From Mucilaginibacter terrigena (lineage in GTDB: Bacteria > Bacteroidota > Bacteroidia > Sphingobacteriales > Sphingobacteriaceae), in assembly GCF_004168255.1 (NCBI RefSeq), contig NZ_SEWG01000001.1:372001-436000 (forward strand): DNA of 64,000 nt, read 5' to 3'. The translations under genes were made by a program, and so were the position numbers. Under the pieces are notes generated by a model, which was not told where the DNA came from, made no database searches, and saw only the letters and a program-made list of their open reading frames with translations. Below, in pieces: positions 18,451-28,079 of this stretch. The number at the start of each line of letters is the position of its first letter. The stretch's first letter is position 1.

Positions 18451-18837
18451 CTAAAATTGCTGATCCGCAGCCAAAGTGATCTTTTTTCCATCTGCGTACA
18501 TTTTCCCCCAGTTACATAAGCTGTCCAAAATTGGAACCAAATCAATACCCTTATTGGTTAAAATGTACTTTATACCTGTTGGAACAGTATTCGGTATTTC
18601 CCTTTTTATCAAAATTGCGTGGCTTTCCAATTCTTTTAGTTGTCTTGCTAATACCGTTTCAGAGATATTGGGCAATTTTTGTTGCAAGAGATGAAAACGA
18701 TCATAGCCCTGGGAGATATAGTAAACAATTTGTCCTTTCCAACGCCCGCTAATCATACTTATAGCTGAATTGCGCTCACAAAGTTGGAACAAAGATTGTT
18801 CATTGGCATAGTCGGTCGATTCTTTTTTTCTCATCAT
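18451..18837 (-). CDS. HxlR-family winged-helix transcriptional regulator
   Basis: A 128-residue regulator of the MarR/DUF24 class. It shows the order typical of HxlR proteins: CERNSAISMISGRWKGQI near residue 20, then NISETVLARQLKELES, and the wing ending in YILTNKGIDLVPIL. The conserved N-terminal Cys (LCERN) is kept; in several relatives it senses electrophiles or oxidants. It is divergent from a reductase-like gene and a monooxygenase-like gene, which it probably controls along with itself through the 149-bp gap. Confidence 0.88.
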   Translation of the reverse strand: MMRKKESTDYANEQSLFQLCERNSAISMISGRWKGQIVYYISQGYDRFHLLQQKLPNISETVLARQLKELESHAILIKREIPNTVPTGIKYILTNKGIDLVPILDSLCNWGKMYADGKKITLAADQQF

Positions 18838-18926
18838 TGCAAATTTTCTACTAACAATTTTGTCAGGTATTGTGCACCGGGCAAAACGTTCACAATTTTA
18901 CCACAGATTTAATTGCGTTTTAATTA

Positions 18927-18942
18927 GTATTTGTTTTAATAC
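18927..18942. promoter_or_regulatory. Candidate HxlR operator
   Basis: GTATT-N6-AATAC is a perfect inverted repeat in the divergent intergenic region between the HxlR gene and the reductase-like gene. HxlR proteins bind short AT-rich dyads. The assignment is by position only. Confidence 0.4.
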
Positions 18943-18986
18943 GCATTAACAAACACCAATTTACTAAACTATTAATAATAGAAGCA

Positions 18987-19514
18987 ATGAAAATTAGCAT
19001 TTACATAGCAACCGCTGCAAACGGACTTATTTCAAATTCAAGAAATGTACCTGATTGGCTTTCTCCTGAGTATGGCCAGGGCATGTATGCTATAAGTCAG
19101 AAATTTAAAGCGGTGATTATGGGTAAAACTACCTATAATATTATTGCACCCGATTATTTACCGCTTAAAGATGAAGGGACAACAGTTGTATTAACTACAG
19201 ACGAAACTGCAAAGTCTGATAATCCAACTATAACATTTACAAATGACAGCCCAGCTGAAATTAAGCAAATATTAGAATATAAAGGTCATACCGAAGCGGT
19301 AATAATTGGAGGAACAATGACCATCAGTCAATTCATGAATGCCGGATTAGTTGATGAAATTTACTTTATTGTAGAGCCTGTATTGTTTGATAATGGATTG
19401 CCACTATTAAAAGATGTAGTTGGCGAATTCAAACTTAAGTTGTTAGACGTATCGAAATTAAACAACAATACCGTTCAGCTTCATTACCTGATACAAAAAA
19501 CAAATAACCTTTAG
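18987..19514 (+). CDS. Dihydrofolate reductase-family (RibD C-terminal-like) protein
   Basis: A 175-residue NADPH-dependent reductase-like protein. ISIYIATAANGLIS at the N-terminus and KAVIMGKTTYNII near residue 45 are the DHFR/RibD fold signatures. EAVIIGGTMTISQFM near residue 108 forms the nucleotide-binding glycine pair. It lacks the deaminase half of RibD and the residues that define true folate-specific FolA. It is divergent from an HxlR regulator and 5 bases upstream of the monooxygenase-like gene, so it likely belongs to a small stress-inducible operon. Substrate unknown. Confidence 0.82.
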   Translation: MKISIYIATAANGLISNSRNVPDWLSPEYGQGMYAISQKFKAVIMGKTTYNIIAPDYLPLKDEGTTVVLTTDETAKSDNPTITFTNDSPAEIKQILEYKGHTEAVIIGGTMTISQFMNAGLVDEIYFIVEPVLFDNGLPLLKDVVGEFKLKLLDVSKLNNNTVQLHYLIQKTNNL

Positions 19515-19519
19515 CTTGC

Positions 19520-19840
19520 ATGTGTGCCAATTTAAAACCGGTAACAGTTGTTATAACATGCGCAATAAGGCCTGGTAAGATGGCATTTGCGAAAAAAGCA
19601 CTTAATGCGGTAATTAAAACGGTAATTAAAAAAGAAAAGGATTGCCGGGGAATTCAGGTTTACGATGATCCCAAAAACACCCTTCGCCTTTTAATTATCG
19701 AAAAATGGGCCTCTGAAGAAATTTTCCTCGGCCCACACATGCAAACGCCGCACATGATAGCATTTATGAAGGTGGCCGAGTCATTTGTGGATGGTAAGGC
19801 GGAGTTTACTTTCTGGAATGAAATTGGAAATAAGGCCTAA
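19520..19840 (+). CDS. Antibiotic biosynthesis monooxygenase (ABM)-domain protein
   Basis: A 106-residue dimeric alpha/beta-barrel type protein of the ABM superfamily, which includes quinol monooxygenases such as YgiN. The pattern VTVVITCAIRPGKMAFAKKA, then CRGIQVYDDPKN, then LLIIEKWASEE, and HMQTPHMIAFM is the usual four-block layout. It follows the reductase-like gene by 5 bases. Together with HxlR control this suggests a quinone or electrophile response, which is inference. Confidence 0.8.
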   Translation: MCANLKPVTVVITCAIRPGKMAFAKKALNAVIKTVIKKEKDCRGIQVYDDPKNTLRLLIIEKWASEEIFLGPHMQTPHMIAFMKVAESFVDGKAEFTFWNEIGNKA

Positions 19841-20113
19841 CGTTGCCCTGTTTAATCACCGGTGAGCCTAAGATCATCTGTGTGGGTAACAATCCGCGGA
19901 AGCTGCAAATTATGGTGCGTTTTTATCCCTCTCTATATACACTGCATGGTTAAGCTTGTCAACCTCAAAGGGCAACAAAATGCAGCTTGGCATTCAAGAC
20001 AAAATTATTAAAAGCCAATGTTGACGTAACTGGTGAAATTAAATAATATCTCACATGCTATGATGTTTGATAATTAACTTAACATTCTTTTATTATTTGC
20101 ATAACTTTATCCA

Positions 20114-20710
20114 ATGGCTTACCCCGGTTTAAGTGTGTACCAAAAATATACCGACCAGGAGTTGTTCGATTTATTACAGTCGGGCGACCAGGTAGCCTAT
20201 ACCACAATTTACGAACGGTATATTTTTACGCTGCTTAATCATGCGTTCAATAAAACCCGTAACCGTGAAGAAGCAAGGGACATAGTACAGGAAGTTTTTA
20301 CCCGGCTTTGGGCCAGGCGCCAGCAAATTCAAATCACTACAAATCTCGCGGGCTTTTTATATACATCTGTTCACCATATTATTATAGACCAGTTTGTGCA
20401 CAGTAAGGTAAAAGATAAATACTTTGCTTCTATTTTAGCATTTGCCGCTCAATCTCATGAAGCTACCGACCACCGCACCCGCGAAAATCAGCTTGCCGCT
20501 ATTATTGAAAAAGAGATTGCTGGTTTACCGCCCAAAATGCGCGAGATATTTGAATTAAGCCGTAAACATCACCTTAGCCATAAAGAAATAGCCGAACGGC
20601 TGAATATAGCCGAACAAACTGTTAGTAAACAGGTAAGTAACGCGTTAAAAATATTGCGTTTTAAGCTTGGCATTATAGCCTACCTGTACTTCATTATATG
20701 GCATAAATAA
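20114..20710 (+). CDS. ECF RNA polymerase sigma factor (FecI-like)
   Basis: A 198-residue extracytoplasmic-function sigma factor. Sigma region 2 (about 30-95) includes NREEARDIVQEVFTRLWARR. Region 4 (about 145-190) includes LPPKMREIFELSRKHHLSH followed by a helix-turn-helix, KEIAERLNIAEQTVSKQV. It is followed 75 bases later by a FecR-type anti-sigma factor and then a SusC with an STN domain. That is the standard three-part surface signalling arrangement of Bacteroidota. A TAACTTTA sequence ends five bases before the ATG. It should direct transcription of the downstream susCD genes. Confidence 0.93.
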   Translation: MAYPGLSVYQKYTDQELFDLLQSGDQVAYTTIYERYIFTLLNHAFNKTRNREEARDIVQEVFTRLWARRQQIQITTNLAGFLYTSVHHIIIDQFVHSKVKDKYFASILAFAAQSHEATDHRTRENQLAAIIEKEIAGLPPKMREIFELSRKHHLSHKEIAERLNIAEQTVSKQVSNALKILRFKLGIIAYLYFIIWHK

Positions 20711-20785
20711 ATTTAACTTTTATCTACCTGTTAACGCTTAGGTGCTCGTCTTACTATTATAAAAGGATAACATCCACGCTACAGT

Positions 20786-21907
20786 ATGACCGAGACTAAA
20801 CTTAAGGAACTTTTAAAACGCATTGAAGACGGTACAGCAACCGATGAAGAAAAAGCCTTTATAGAAGGCTGGCTGCTTCAGTATTCCGACGGGAGCGACA
20901 AGGCTTACCAACCCGCAGAGATACTGGCCGATGCCGGTATAGTTTGGGATAATATCACCCCTCGCAAGCTTACGCCCGCTACTAAATCCATGTGGCCCCG
21001 CATTGCTGCCGCCGCTTCAATTATCCTGGTACTGGCAACAGGCGGTTATATAGTGCTTCAAAAGCAAGCCGCTCAAAAACAAATGGTTACGAATATCGAA
21101 CGCCTGGTACCCAGGCAGTCGGGTTTGGTACTCACCTTAAACACGGGCAAAAAAATAGCATTGGATCCGGCAGCGCATGGCAATACCCGCGTAGCGGATG
21201 GCACACAGCTGCACCAAAAAAATGGTGAAATAAGTTACGATGCCGGTAAAGCTAATAGCAATGAATTGTTTACACATACACTCACCAACAATAGCGGCAA
21301 TAAATACAGCTTAATTTTGGCCGATGGTACCGAGGCTTACCTGGATGCACAATCAAGCATTACCTATCCCACCAGTTTTAAAGGCAAGCAGCGCGAGGTA
21401 AGTGTAACCGGGCAGGCTTATTTTAAAGTGAAGCATAGCGCGGCTCATCCATTTTTAGTACACGTAAAAAATCAAACTATTGAAGATATAGGCACCGAAT
21501 TTAATATACGTGCTTACGAAGGCGAGGCGGCAACAACTTTGGTAGAAGGATCAGCGCGTGTACTATTAAACCCAACGGGTAAAGATGTTTTATTAATACC
21601 CGGCCAACAAACAGTTGTAAGCGGTAATAAGCTTGTTGTAAAAGAGGCTGATCTGGAAGAAACGGTTGATTGGCTGCAAGGTAAATTGATTTTTAGCCAT
21701 CGACAGTTAGGAGATATCCTGGCAGATGTGTCGCGTATTTACGGAGTGCAGTTTTCCTGGCAAAATGATGGGCTTAAAGACATCAAATTTAACGGCGCAG
21801 TGAGCCGTACGCGTAAACTTGCCGCCATATTGGCTTTTTTCCGCAACACGGGTAAAGTTAACTTTTTAATTCAGGACAACCATGTGCAGGTAATTGAGGC
21901 CCAATAG
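20786..21907 (+). CDS. FecR-family anti-sigma factor
   Basis: A 373-residue single-pass inner-membrane protein. The cytoplasmic N-terminal part (1-70) should bind the sigma factor. A membrane helix lies at about 73-90. The periplasmic FecR domain (about 160-260) contains LADGTEAYLDAQSSITYP and VSVTGQAYFKVKH. A C-terminal DUF4974 domain (about 295-370, starting KLIFSHRQLGDILADVS) is the part expected to meet the STN domain of SusC. It relays substrate binding at the outer membrane to the sigma factor encoded upstream. Confidence 0.93.
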   Translation: MTETKLKELLKRIEDGTATDEEKAFIEGWLLQYSDGSDKAYQPAEILADAGIVWDNITPRKLTPATKSMWPRIAAAASIILVLATGGYIVLQKQAAQKQMVTNIERLVPRQSGLVLTLNTGKKIALDPAAHGNTRVADGTQLHQKNGEISYDAGKANSNELFTHTLTNNSGNKYSLILADGTEAYLDAQSSITYPTSFKGKQREVSVTGQAYFKVKHSAAHPFLVHVKNQTIEDIGTEFNIRAYEGEAATTLVEGSARVLLNPTGKDVLLIPGQQTVVSGNKLVVKEADLEETVDWLQGKLIFSHRQLGDILADVSRIYGVQFSWQNDGLKDIKFNGAVSRTRKLAAILAFFRNTGKVNFLIQDNHVQVIEAQ

Positions 21908-21960
21908 GGTTGCTTTATCATTCAACTAACTAAATTTTAATATCCTAAAAATTAAAAACT

Positions 21961-22072
21961 ATGAAAAAAATTTTACGCTGGTAGGTGTTACCCTTAAAGG
22001 TGCCTGAAATAAAAAACGCATCCCGACTTGGACCTCGGGATACGCTGCATGTTCAGGTCACCTTTCTTTTTG
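21961..22072 (+). other. Seven-codon leader frame and nested hairpin before the STN-SusC gene
   Basis: A seven-codon frame (MKKILRW, 21961-21984) with a normal-looking start is followed by a nested hairpin. The outer arms are AAAGGTGCCTGAA (21996-22008) and TTCAGGTCACCTTT (22052-22065). The inner arms are ATCCCGA (22020-22026) and TCGGGAT (22035-22041). Then comes CTTTTTG. It could simply terminate the sigma/anti-sigma transcript or act as an attenuator for susC. The mini-frame may also be a remnant. Confidence 0.45.
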
Positions 22073-22146
22073 CGGCTTGGCCTCAATAAGGAAAATAATA
22101 TCCGTGTGTTGAAAACAAATTTATTTAACCTGAACAATTCAAATTT

Positions 22147-25100
22147 ATGAATTTAAATGCAGTATGCATAACTACGCACCGTTTATATCTGCGGCGCATA
22201 ATAATTTTAGTCGTGAAAATGACCACCCTTATGCTGTTGATGACTGTGATGACTGTCAGCGCATCAACTTTCGCCCAAAAGATCACCATTAAGGAAAAAA
22301 ACGCGAGCCTTGACAAAGTTTTGAAAAAAATACGTCAGCAAAGCGGATACGATTTTGTTTATAGCGACGATATCCTGGAATTAACTACCCCGGTTACAGT
22401 AGATCTAAAAGATGCGTCTATTGATGAGGCTTTAAAACAATCATTAAAAAACCAACCTCTGAACTATCTTATCGAAGATAAGTCGGTAACATTTAAATTG
22501 AAGGATGGTGCCATTTTACCGGCTACTGCAGGGCAAACTGTTGCAGATGTGCATGGTAAGGTTGTTGACGAAACCGGCCGCCCCTTACCGGGGGCAACCA
22601 TTACAGTGGTAGGCAATACTAACAAAACCGTAACAACTGACGCGCAGGGCGAATTTACACTTACAGGTATTGACCAAAACGCCAAAATTACTATTTCCTA
22701 TGTAGGGATGGCCCCACAATCGTTTAATTACACCGGGCAGCAAAACATAACTATAGCGCTTCATCCCGATGCTAAGGAGCTTAACGCTGTTGTAGTAGTA
22801 GGTTATGGCACGCAACGCAAAAAAGACCTTACGGGAGCTGTGAGCATTGTGACCTCAAAAGACCTGGAAGACAGGCCGGCCACTAATTTTGGTTATTCGC
22901 TGGAGGGAAAAGCAGCAGGCGTTGAAGTTATCCGGCCATCGGGCAAACCGCAGGCAGGGATCTCTATCAGGGTACGTGGTACAACTTCTATAACGGCCGA
23001 TAGCGAACCATTATATATTGTTGATGGCGTGCAAAGCGCTACAACGTTTGATCTAAATCCGGCTGATATAGAATCTATTACTATACTTAAAGATGCCTCT
23101 TCCGCTGCAATTTATGGTGCATCCGGTGCCAATGGTGTGGTTTTGATCACTTCTAAAAGAGGAAAAAATCAAAAGCCGGTATTAACGCTTTCAACATATG
23201 GTGGAGTATCAACTGTTGTCAAAAAATTGAATGTTCTGGACAGGAGCCAATATATCGATCTGATGACTGAATTGAACGAGGTGGCAGATTGGACAAAGTA
23301 TAAGGCCAATACCAACTGGCAGGATGTGATCTTCAGGGATGCTTACGCCCAAAACTACCAACTGGCATTAAACGGGGGGAACGACAATACGCAGTATTAT
23401 ATGTCAGGCGGATGGATCAAAGAAGATGGTGTGGTACGAAACAACTCTGTTAACCGCTACAACTTTAAAGTGAATTTAGACCAGAAAGTCGGTAAGATAG
23501 TTAAGGTAGGTACGAGCATACTTTTCTCAAGATGGTTTGACAGAAATGTTGACGACAACAGAGGTTCCGGTAAGGGCGGTGTGATCATGAACCTTTTAAC
23601 ATCTTCACCAGTCATAGATATATTTAATCCTGATGGTTCATTTACCGCCAACCCTTTACGTTTATCATTTAACAATCCGGCGGCTTATACCGATGGAGCC
23701 ATTAATGGCTATAACAACTCAAGGTTTTTTGGCAATGTGTATGCAGAAGTCAATATCCTGAGCTCCCTTAAGGCAAAATCACTTTTCGGTTATGATTATT
23801 CTACCGACCGATATAACTATTTCCTTGATCCGTTTAAAACAGATTACGGCAGGGTAAACAACGGGCTGGCGGTTTTAAGAATGAATCAAAATGCGTATTG
23901 GCTCAACGAAAATACGTTGACCTATAAAAAATCAATTGGCAAGCATTCAGTTGAGGCTTTTGGTGGTTTTTCCATGTCCCGGTCTGCTTATGAAGTTTCG
24001 GAAATAGAAACTAAAAACTTCTCATCGTCAACAGTAACAACAGTTAACGGTGGATCAGTTATTAATTCTGCAACCGGTTCAAGAAGCGCGAGAACAAACC
24101 AGGCCATCATTAGCCGCGTAAATTACGCTTTTGATGACAAATACCTGGTAACCGGAAATTTCAGGGCAGATGCATCATCCGTATTCGGGCCGGATAACCG
24201 GTGGGGATACTTCCCTTCTTTCTCTGTTGGATGGAGGCTTTCACAAGAGAACTTCCTTAAAGATGTATCATTTTTAAGTGACCTTAAGATCAGGTACGGC
24301 TGGGGTAAAGTAGGTAACGACCGTATTGATGCTTATTCCTATTTTGGGAAAGTTCGCGTTGGCTTTAATTACGTTTTAGGGGGTGTACTTAACTCAGGAA
24401 CCGGGCCGGATACTCCTGAAAACAGAGACCTGAAATGGGAAACAACGATCCAAAACAACCTGGGTATCGACATTTCGCTATTCAACTCAAGGGTAAACCT
24501 GTCTGTTGACGCTTATAAAAAGCAAACCCGCGACCTGTTGTTTGATAAGCCGGTTGCGTTATCAAGCGGCTTTAACGGCGCTTTGCAAAATGTGGGTAAC
24601 CTCCAAAATAAGGGCATCGAGTTTGCATTGAACACAAAAAACCTGGTCAATGATCTTAAATGGGAAACCAACTTAAATTTATCTGTTAACCGTAACAAGG
24701 TGGGTTATATAGCCGACCAGGTGTTACCTGTTGGCGCAATTGAACAACGGGAAGAAGCCGCCATTATCAAAGAAGGCTATCCATTAGGAACTTTCTTCGG
24801 ATATGTTGCAAAAGGTGTTGACCCACAAACAGGTATGGAGCAATATGAAGATTTTGATAACAACGGCATATTAAACAACGATGATAAACGGGTGATAGGG
24901 AATGCCAATCCGAAATTCACTTATGGTGTTACAAATTACCTTAGTTATAAAAACTTCAACATCAACATATTTTTCCAGGGCGTACAAGGCAACCAGATAT
25001 TTAATGCAACCCGGATAGAAACAGAGGGTTTGAACGATTTCAGAAACCAATCTGTAACGGTTCTAAACCGCTGGACTACCCCCGGCCAGGTTACCAATAT

Positions 25101-25407
25101 CCCAAAAGCCGTTGCTGATGATGTGAGTAATACCCGGATTTCATCCAGATTTATTGAGAACGGCTCATACCTGCGCCTTAAGTCAGCTACGATCGGATAT
25201 TCTTTTTCACCGGCTATCGTCCAAAAACTGGGTATTCAAAAGCTGGGTTTATATGTCACCGGTGAAAACATCTTTACATCTTCCAAATACAGCGGATTTG
25301 ACCCTGAAGTAAGTGCTTTTGCCAGTCAAAACGGCGTATCCGGAATTGATTACGGAACATACCCTCAGGTAAGAACATTTATCATTGGCTTAAACGTCTC
25401 GTTATAA
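22147..25407 (+). CDS. SusC/RagA TonB-linked transporter with STN signalling domain
   Basis: Outer-membrane import channel of 1086 residues. After a long N-terminal signal region ending SASTFAQ (about residue 43) comes an STN domain (about 45-112, ASLDKVLKKIRQQSGYDFVY). A carboxypeptidase-D regulatory-like domain (about 128-205) is followed by the SusC signature VVVVGYGTQRKKDLTGAVS. Plug and barrel domains complete the protein. The STN domain is the part that contacts a FecR protein, and such a gene lies directly upstream. The barrel ends TFIIGLNVSL. Substrate is unknown; no catabolic enzyme is linked. Confidence 0.95.
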   Translation: MNLNAVCITTHRLYLRRIIILVVKMTTLMLLMTVMTVSASTFAQKITIKEKNASLDKVLKKIRQQSGYDFVYSDDILELTTPVTVDLKDASIDEALKQSLKNQPLNYLIEDKSVTFKLKDGAILPATAGQTVADVHGKVVDETGRPLPGATITVVGNTNKTVTTDAQGEFTLTGIDQNAKITISYVGMAPQSFNYTGQQNITIALHPDAKELNAVVVVGYGTQRKKDLTGAVSIVTSKDLEDRPATNFGYSLEGKAAGVEVIRPSGKPQAGISIRVRGTTSITADSEPLYIVDGVQSATTFDLNPADIESITILKDASSAAIYGASGANGVVLITSKRGKNQKPVLTLSTYGGVSTVVKKLNVLDRSQYIDLMTELNEVADWTKYKANTNWQDVIFRDAYAQNYQLALNGGNDNTQYYMSGGWIKEDGVVRNNSVNRYNFKVNLDQKVGKIVKVGTSILFSRWFDRNVDDNRGSGKGGVIMNLLTSSPVIDIFNPDGSFTANPLRLSFNNPAAYTDGAINGYNNSRFFGNVYAEVNILSSLKAKSLFGYDYSTDRYNYFLDPFKTDYGRVNNGLAVLRMNQNAYWLNENTLTYKKSIGKHSVEAFGGFSMSRSAYEVSEIETKNFSSSTVTTVNGGSVINSATGSRSARTNQAIISRVNYAFDDKYLVTGNFRADASSVFGPDNRWGYFPSFSVGWRLSQENFLKDVSFLSDLKIRYGWGKVGNDRIDAYSYFGKVRVGFNYVLGGVLNSGTGPDTPENRDLKWETTIQNNLGIDISLFNSRVNLSVDAYKKQTRDLLFDKPVALSSGFNGALQNVGNLQNKGIEFALNTKNLVNDLKWETNLNLSVNRNKVGYIADQVLPVGAIEQREEAAIIKEGYPLGTFFGYVAKGVDPQTGMEQYEDFDNNGILNNDDKRVIGNANPKFTYGVTNYLSYKNFNINIFFQGVQGNQIFNATRIETEGLNDFRNQSVTVLNRWTTPGQVTNIPKAVADDVSNTRISSRFIENGSYLRLKSATIGYSFSPAIVQKLGIQKLGLYVTGENIFTSSKYSGFDPEVSAFASQNGVSGIDYGTYPQVRTFIIGLNVSL

Positions 25408-25426
25408 CATTATTAAATTTCAAGAA

Positions 25427-26920
25427 ATGAAAAGGATCAGACAATACTTAATATGGATGATGTGTATCGCAGTATTCGCATCATGCAAGAAATTTCTGGA
25501 CGTTACTCCGGAATCCAGCGCTACTACGGGAAATGCTTACCAAACTGCAAAAGATATGGAGGCGGCGCTTACAGGCGTTTACAATACTTTGTATCAGGAA
25601 TATTTTATCTGGGATAGGGTTTTACTGGGCGATGCACGATCAGACAACGCCTACTCCGGTGGAGACGATCAGGAGATCAATCAATATGATGCCCTAAACA
25701 TATCTTCTTCAAACAGCCGCGCTACGTTTGATTACCGGCAGCTTTTTAATGGGGTAGCCCGCGCAAATTTGGTTATCGATAAGATACAGGGGGTGAACGA
25801 TCCTCAGCTAACAGATGCCAGGAAAGCCCAAATTACCGGCGAAGCTAAATTTTTAAGAGCTTATTATTACTTTGAACTACTCAAGCTATATGGAAATATA
25901 CCATTGGTAACCGACTTTGGATCTGTCGACGCATCAGTAGTGAATGTCCCGGCAGCAACTCCCGACGCGGTATACAAACAAATTATAGCCGATTTAAATG
26001 ACGCGCTTGTTTTGCCTGATGATTATGGTCAGGGCGCTTCGGTAAATAAATCCAGGGCAACTAAAGGCGCTGTAAATTCTCTTTTAGCCCAGGTATACGC
26101 GCAAATGCCCAACCCTGATTATAACAAAGTTGTAACGTATTGCAATGCCGTTATTAACAGCCCGGCCGGTTATGATTTGCATCCTATTTATAACCAGTTG
26201 TTTGATGGTTCTCATTACATCAATTCCGAGGCTATTTTCGAGGTTCAATTCATTGCCAATACCGCTCAGGCTAACTGGGGGCCGCAATTGTTTTTGCCTC
26301 CATCGCTAACCGGAGACGACTGGAGAAAATATTGCACCCCATCGGTAGATTTAGTTAAAGCATACGATAACGAAGGCGATAATGAGCGCAAGAACACAAA
26401 TATTTTGATGGCCAATGCAGAGTGGGCGGATGAGTACTGGAAGCCATGTGCATCCGGAGGGCAAATACCGTTCGTTTTTAAGTGGGAACATGCTAATGCC
26501 TACGCAAGCGGCGATTATACCTACCTGATCCGCCTGGCTGATATTATATTATTGAAAGCCGAAGCCCAAAACGAATTAGGCAATATATCAGGAGCCGATG
26601 GCGCGATTGCACTCTTAAATAAAGTACGCAGCCGTGCGCACTTGGCAGGCAAAGCCGTCAGCGATAAAGAAACCGTTAAAACCTACATCCTGAATGAGCG
26701 CCGTTTAGAACTTGCGTTTGAGGGATCCAGGTTTAACGACCTGGTAAGGGCAGGGAAATTTACCAGTACAATGAACGCCTTGAAGGAGTACAAACTAAAC
26801 TGTGGAAACGCCGACCGCGAACTGGTTAATTACGCGGCCAACAACGATAAGACGTTACTTCCTATCCCGGCAAGCGAACTTAACAGGAATAATAAATTAA
26901 AGCAGAACCCCGGTTATTAA
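25427..26920 (+). CDS. SusD/RagB-family outer-membrane lipoprotein
   Basis: A 497-residue substrate-binding partner of the SusC encoded 19 bases upstream. The lipobox is VFASC (Cys20), followed by KKFLDVTPESS, the common SusD N-terminal signature. RGRANLVI-like helices appear as VARANLVIDKI near residue 108. The C-terminal block RSRAHLAGK ... ILNERRLELAFEGSRFNDLV is diagnostic of the RagB/SusD family. It ends in NKLKQNPGY, which is also typical. It is co-transcribed with susC and probably with the two lipoprotein genes downstream. Confidence 0.95.
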   Translation: MKRIRQYLIWMMCIAVFASCKKFLDVTPESSATTGNAYQTAKDMEAALTGVYNTLYQEYFIWDRVLLGDARSDNAYSGGDDQEINQYDALNISSSNSRATFDYRQLFNGVARANLVIDKIQGVNDPQLTDARKAQITGEAKFLRAYYYFELLKLYGNIPLVTDFGSVDASVVNVPAATPDAVYKQIIADLNDALVLPDDYGQGASVNKSRATKGAVNSLLAQVYAQMPNPDYNKVVTYCNAVINSPAGYDLHPIYNQLFDGSHYINSEAIFEVQFIANTAQANWGPQLFLPPSLTGDDWRKYCTPSVDLVKAYDNEGDNERKNTNILMANAEWADEYWKPCASGGQIPFVFKWEHANAYASGDYTYLIRLADIILLKAEAQNELGNISGADGAIALLNKVRSRAHLAGKAVSDKETVKTYILNERRLELAFEGSRFNDLVRAGKFTSTMNALKEYKLNCGNADRELVNYAANNDKTLLPIPASELNRNNKLKQNPGY

Positions 26921-26962
26921 GTGATCGTTCATAATCTGCAAACATTTTTAAACTTAAATAAA

Positions 26963-27967
26963 ATGAAAAGAATTTTAATATTATCACTGGTTTTAATAAC
27001 CGGGATGTTGGGCGCTTGCCAAAAAGAATTAAAGAACAGCATACCGTTCGATCCTGAAGATTTGAAACCGGTTATTGATACGCCATTAAACAGTACAGAC
27101 CCAAAACCTGCTATTACCGGTAAACTTGTGTACCACAGCTACTCTTGCTACGCTTGCGAGGGCACAAAAATGTACATATATAATTTTAACACTAATACCG
27201 TAACCTGGATAAGCCAAAACTGGAATATTGACTACCCTATGAATGCCCATTTTAACCCGGATGGCACTAAGATCGTATTTATGGGCCAGCCGGCCGGCTC
27301 TGGCGACTGGGACATTTACCTATGGAGAGTAGGGGATACAGATGCCCCAACAAACCTTACGGCAGGGAATGGTTTAAAGGATGAAGACCCTAAATTTTCA
27401 CCAAACGGTTACAGAATAGCGTTTAAACAAGACGGCGACCTTAAATTGTTAGACCTTGATGCTAATATAACAGATGTTATCACCAACACGCCTTCAATTG
27501 AAGAAGGCATGCCTTACTATAACGATGATGCCACAGGCTTGCTTTTTGCACAGGGGGCGGGCAGCAATTCTGATATTTTTCATATCAATCTCGATGGCTC
27601 AAATAAAACTGCTTTAGCAAATGTTGCTGATGTGCAGGAGTATTACCCGATAAAGCGCGACCAAAACACCTTCTTATACAGCAGGTGGTATAGCGCCGAC
27701 GATCATCACGACCAGGTTTATATGGGATACTTTGCAAACAGCACCCGTACCCGTCTTCCATTCAACAACAACAATGCAGAATATGCCGATGCTTACCCCT
27801 GCGGAACCAGTTACGTGATCCTTTCCAGTACGCGGGCCGGTACCTCCGGTGGGTACGATCTGTACATAGCAGATATCACCAGTAAAAACATATGGTCGTT
27901 GGGAAGCTATAATGCGGGTATCAATTCGTCTGTAAACGAATTGGGTGCGGCTTATACGCCTAATTAA
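26963..27967 (+). CDS. TolB-like beta-propeller lipoprotein, paralogue 1
   Basis: A 334-residue lipoprotein (lipobox LGAC, Cys19). The repeats PMNAHFNPDGTKIVFMGQ, DPKFSPNGYRIAFKQDGD and GMPYYNDDATGLLFAQG are PD40/WD40-like propeller blades of the TolB type. A conserved SCYACEG (Cys62, Cys65) gives a CxxC just before the first blade. I start at ATG 26963 (MKRILILSLV) rather than an upstream GTG, because the signal peptide begins there. It is 42 bases after susD and is followed by a same-length paralogue. Probably a surface-exposed accessory of the SusCD system; ligand unknown. Confidence 0.82.
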   Translation: MKRILILSLVLITGMLGACQKELKNSIPFDPEDLKPVIDTPLNSTDPKPAITGKLVYHSYSCYACEGTKMYIYNFNTNTVTWISQNWNIDYPMNAHFNPDGTKIVFMGQPAGSGDWDIYLWRVGDTDAPTNLTAGNGLKDEDPKFSPNGYRIAFKQDGDLKLLDLDANITDVITNTPSIEEGMPYYNDDATGLLFAQGAGSNSDIFHINLDGSNKTALANVADVQEYYPIKRDQNTFLYSRWYSADDHHDQVYMGYFANSTRTRLPFNNNNAEYADAYPCGTSYVILSSTRAGTSGGYDLYIADITSKNIWSLGSYNAGINSSVNELGAAYTPN

Positions 27968-28079
27968 CATGATCTGAATTGTAAACCGAGTTACTTTTTT
28001 AAAATAGTCATAACTTAAAATCAAAGAGCTATACATCCAAGATATGATTTCCATTTAACCATATTAAAACTTAAATAAC

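Noticed and set aside
27145..27160. Cytochrome c haem site in the propeller lipoprotein
   Set aside because: The motif is CYAC followed by Glu or Ala, not His, so it is not CxxCH.
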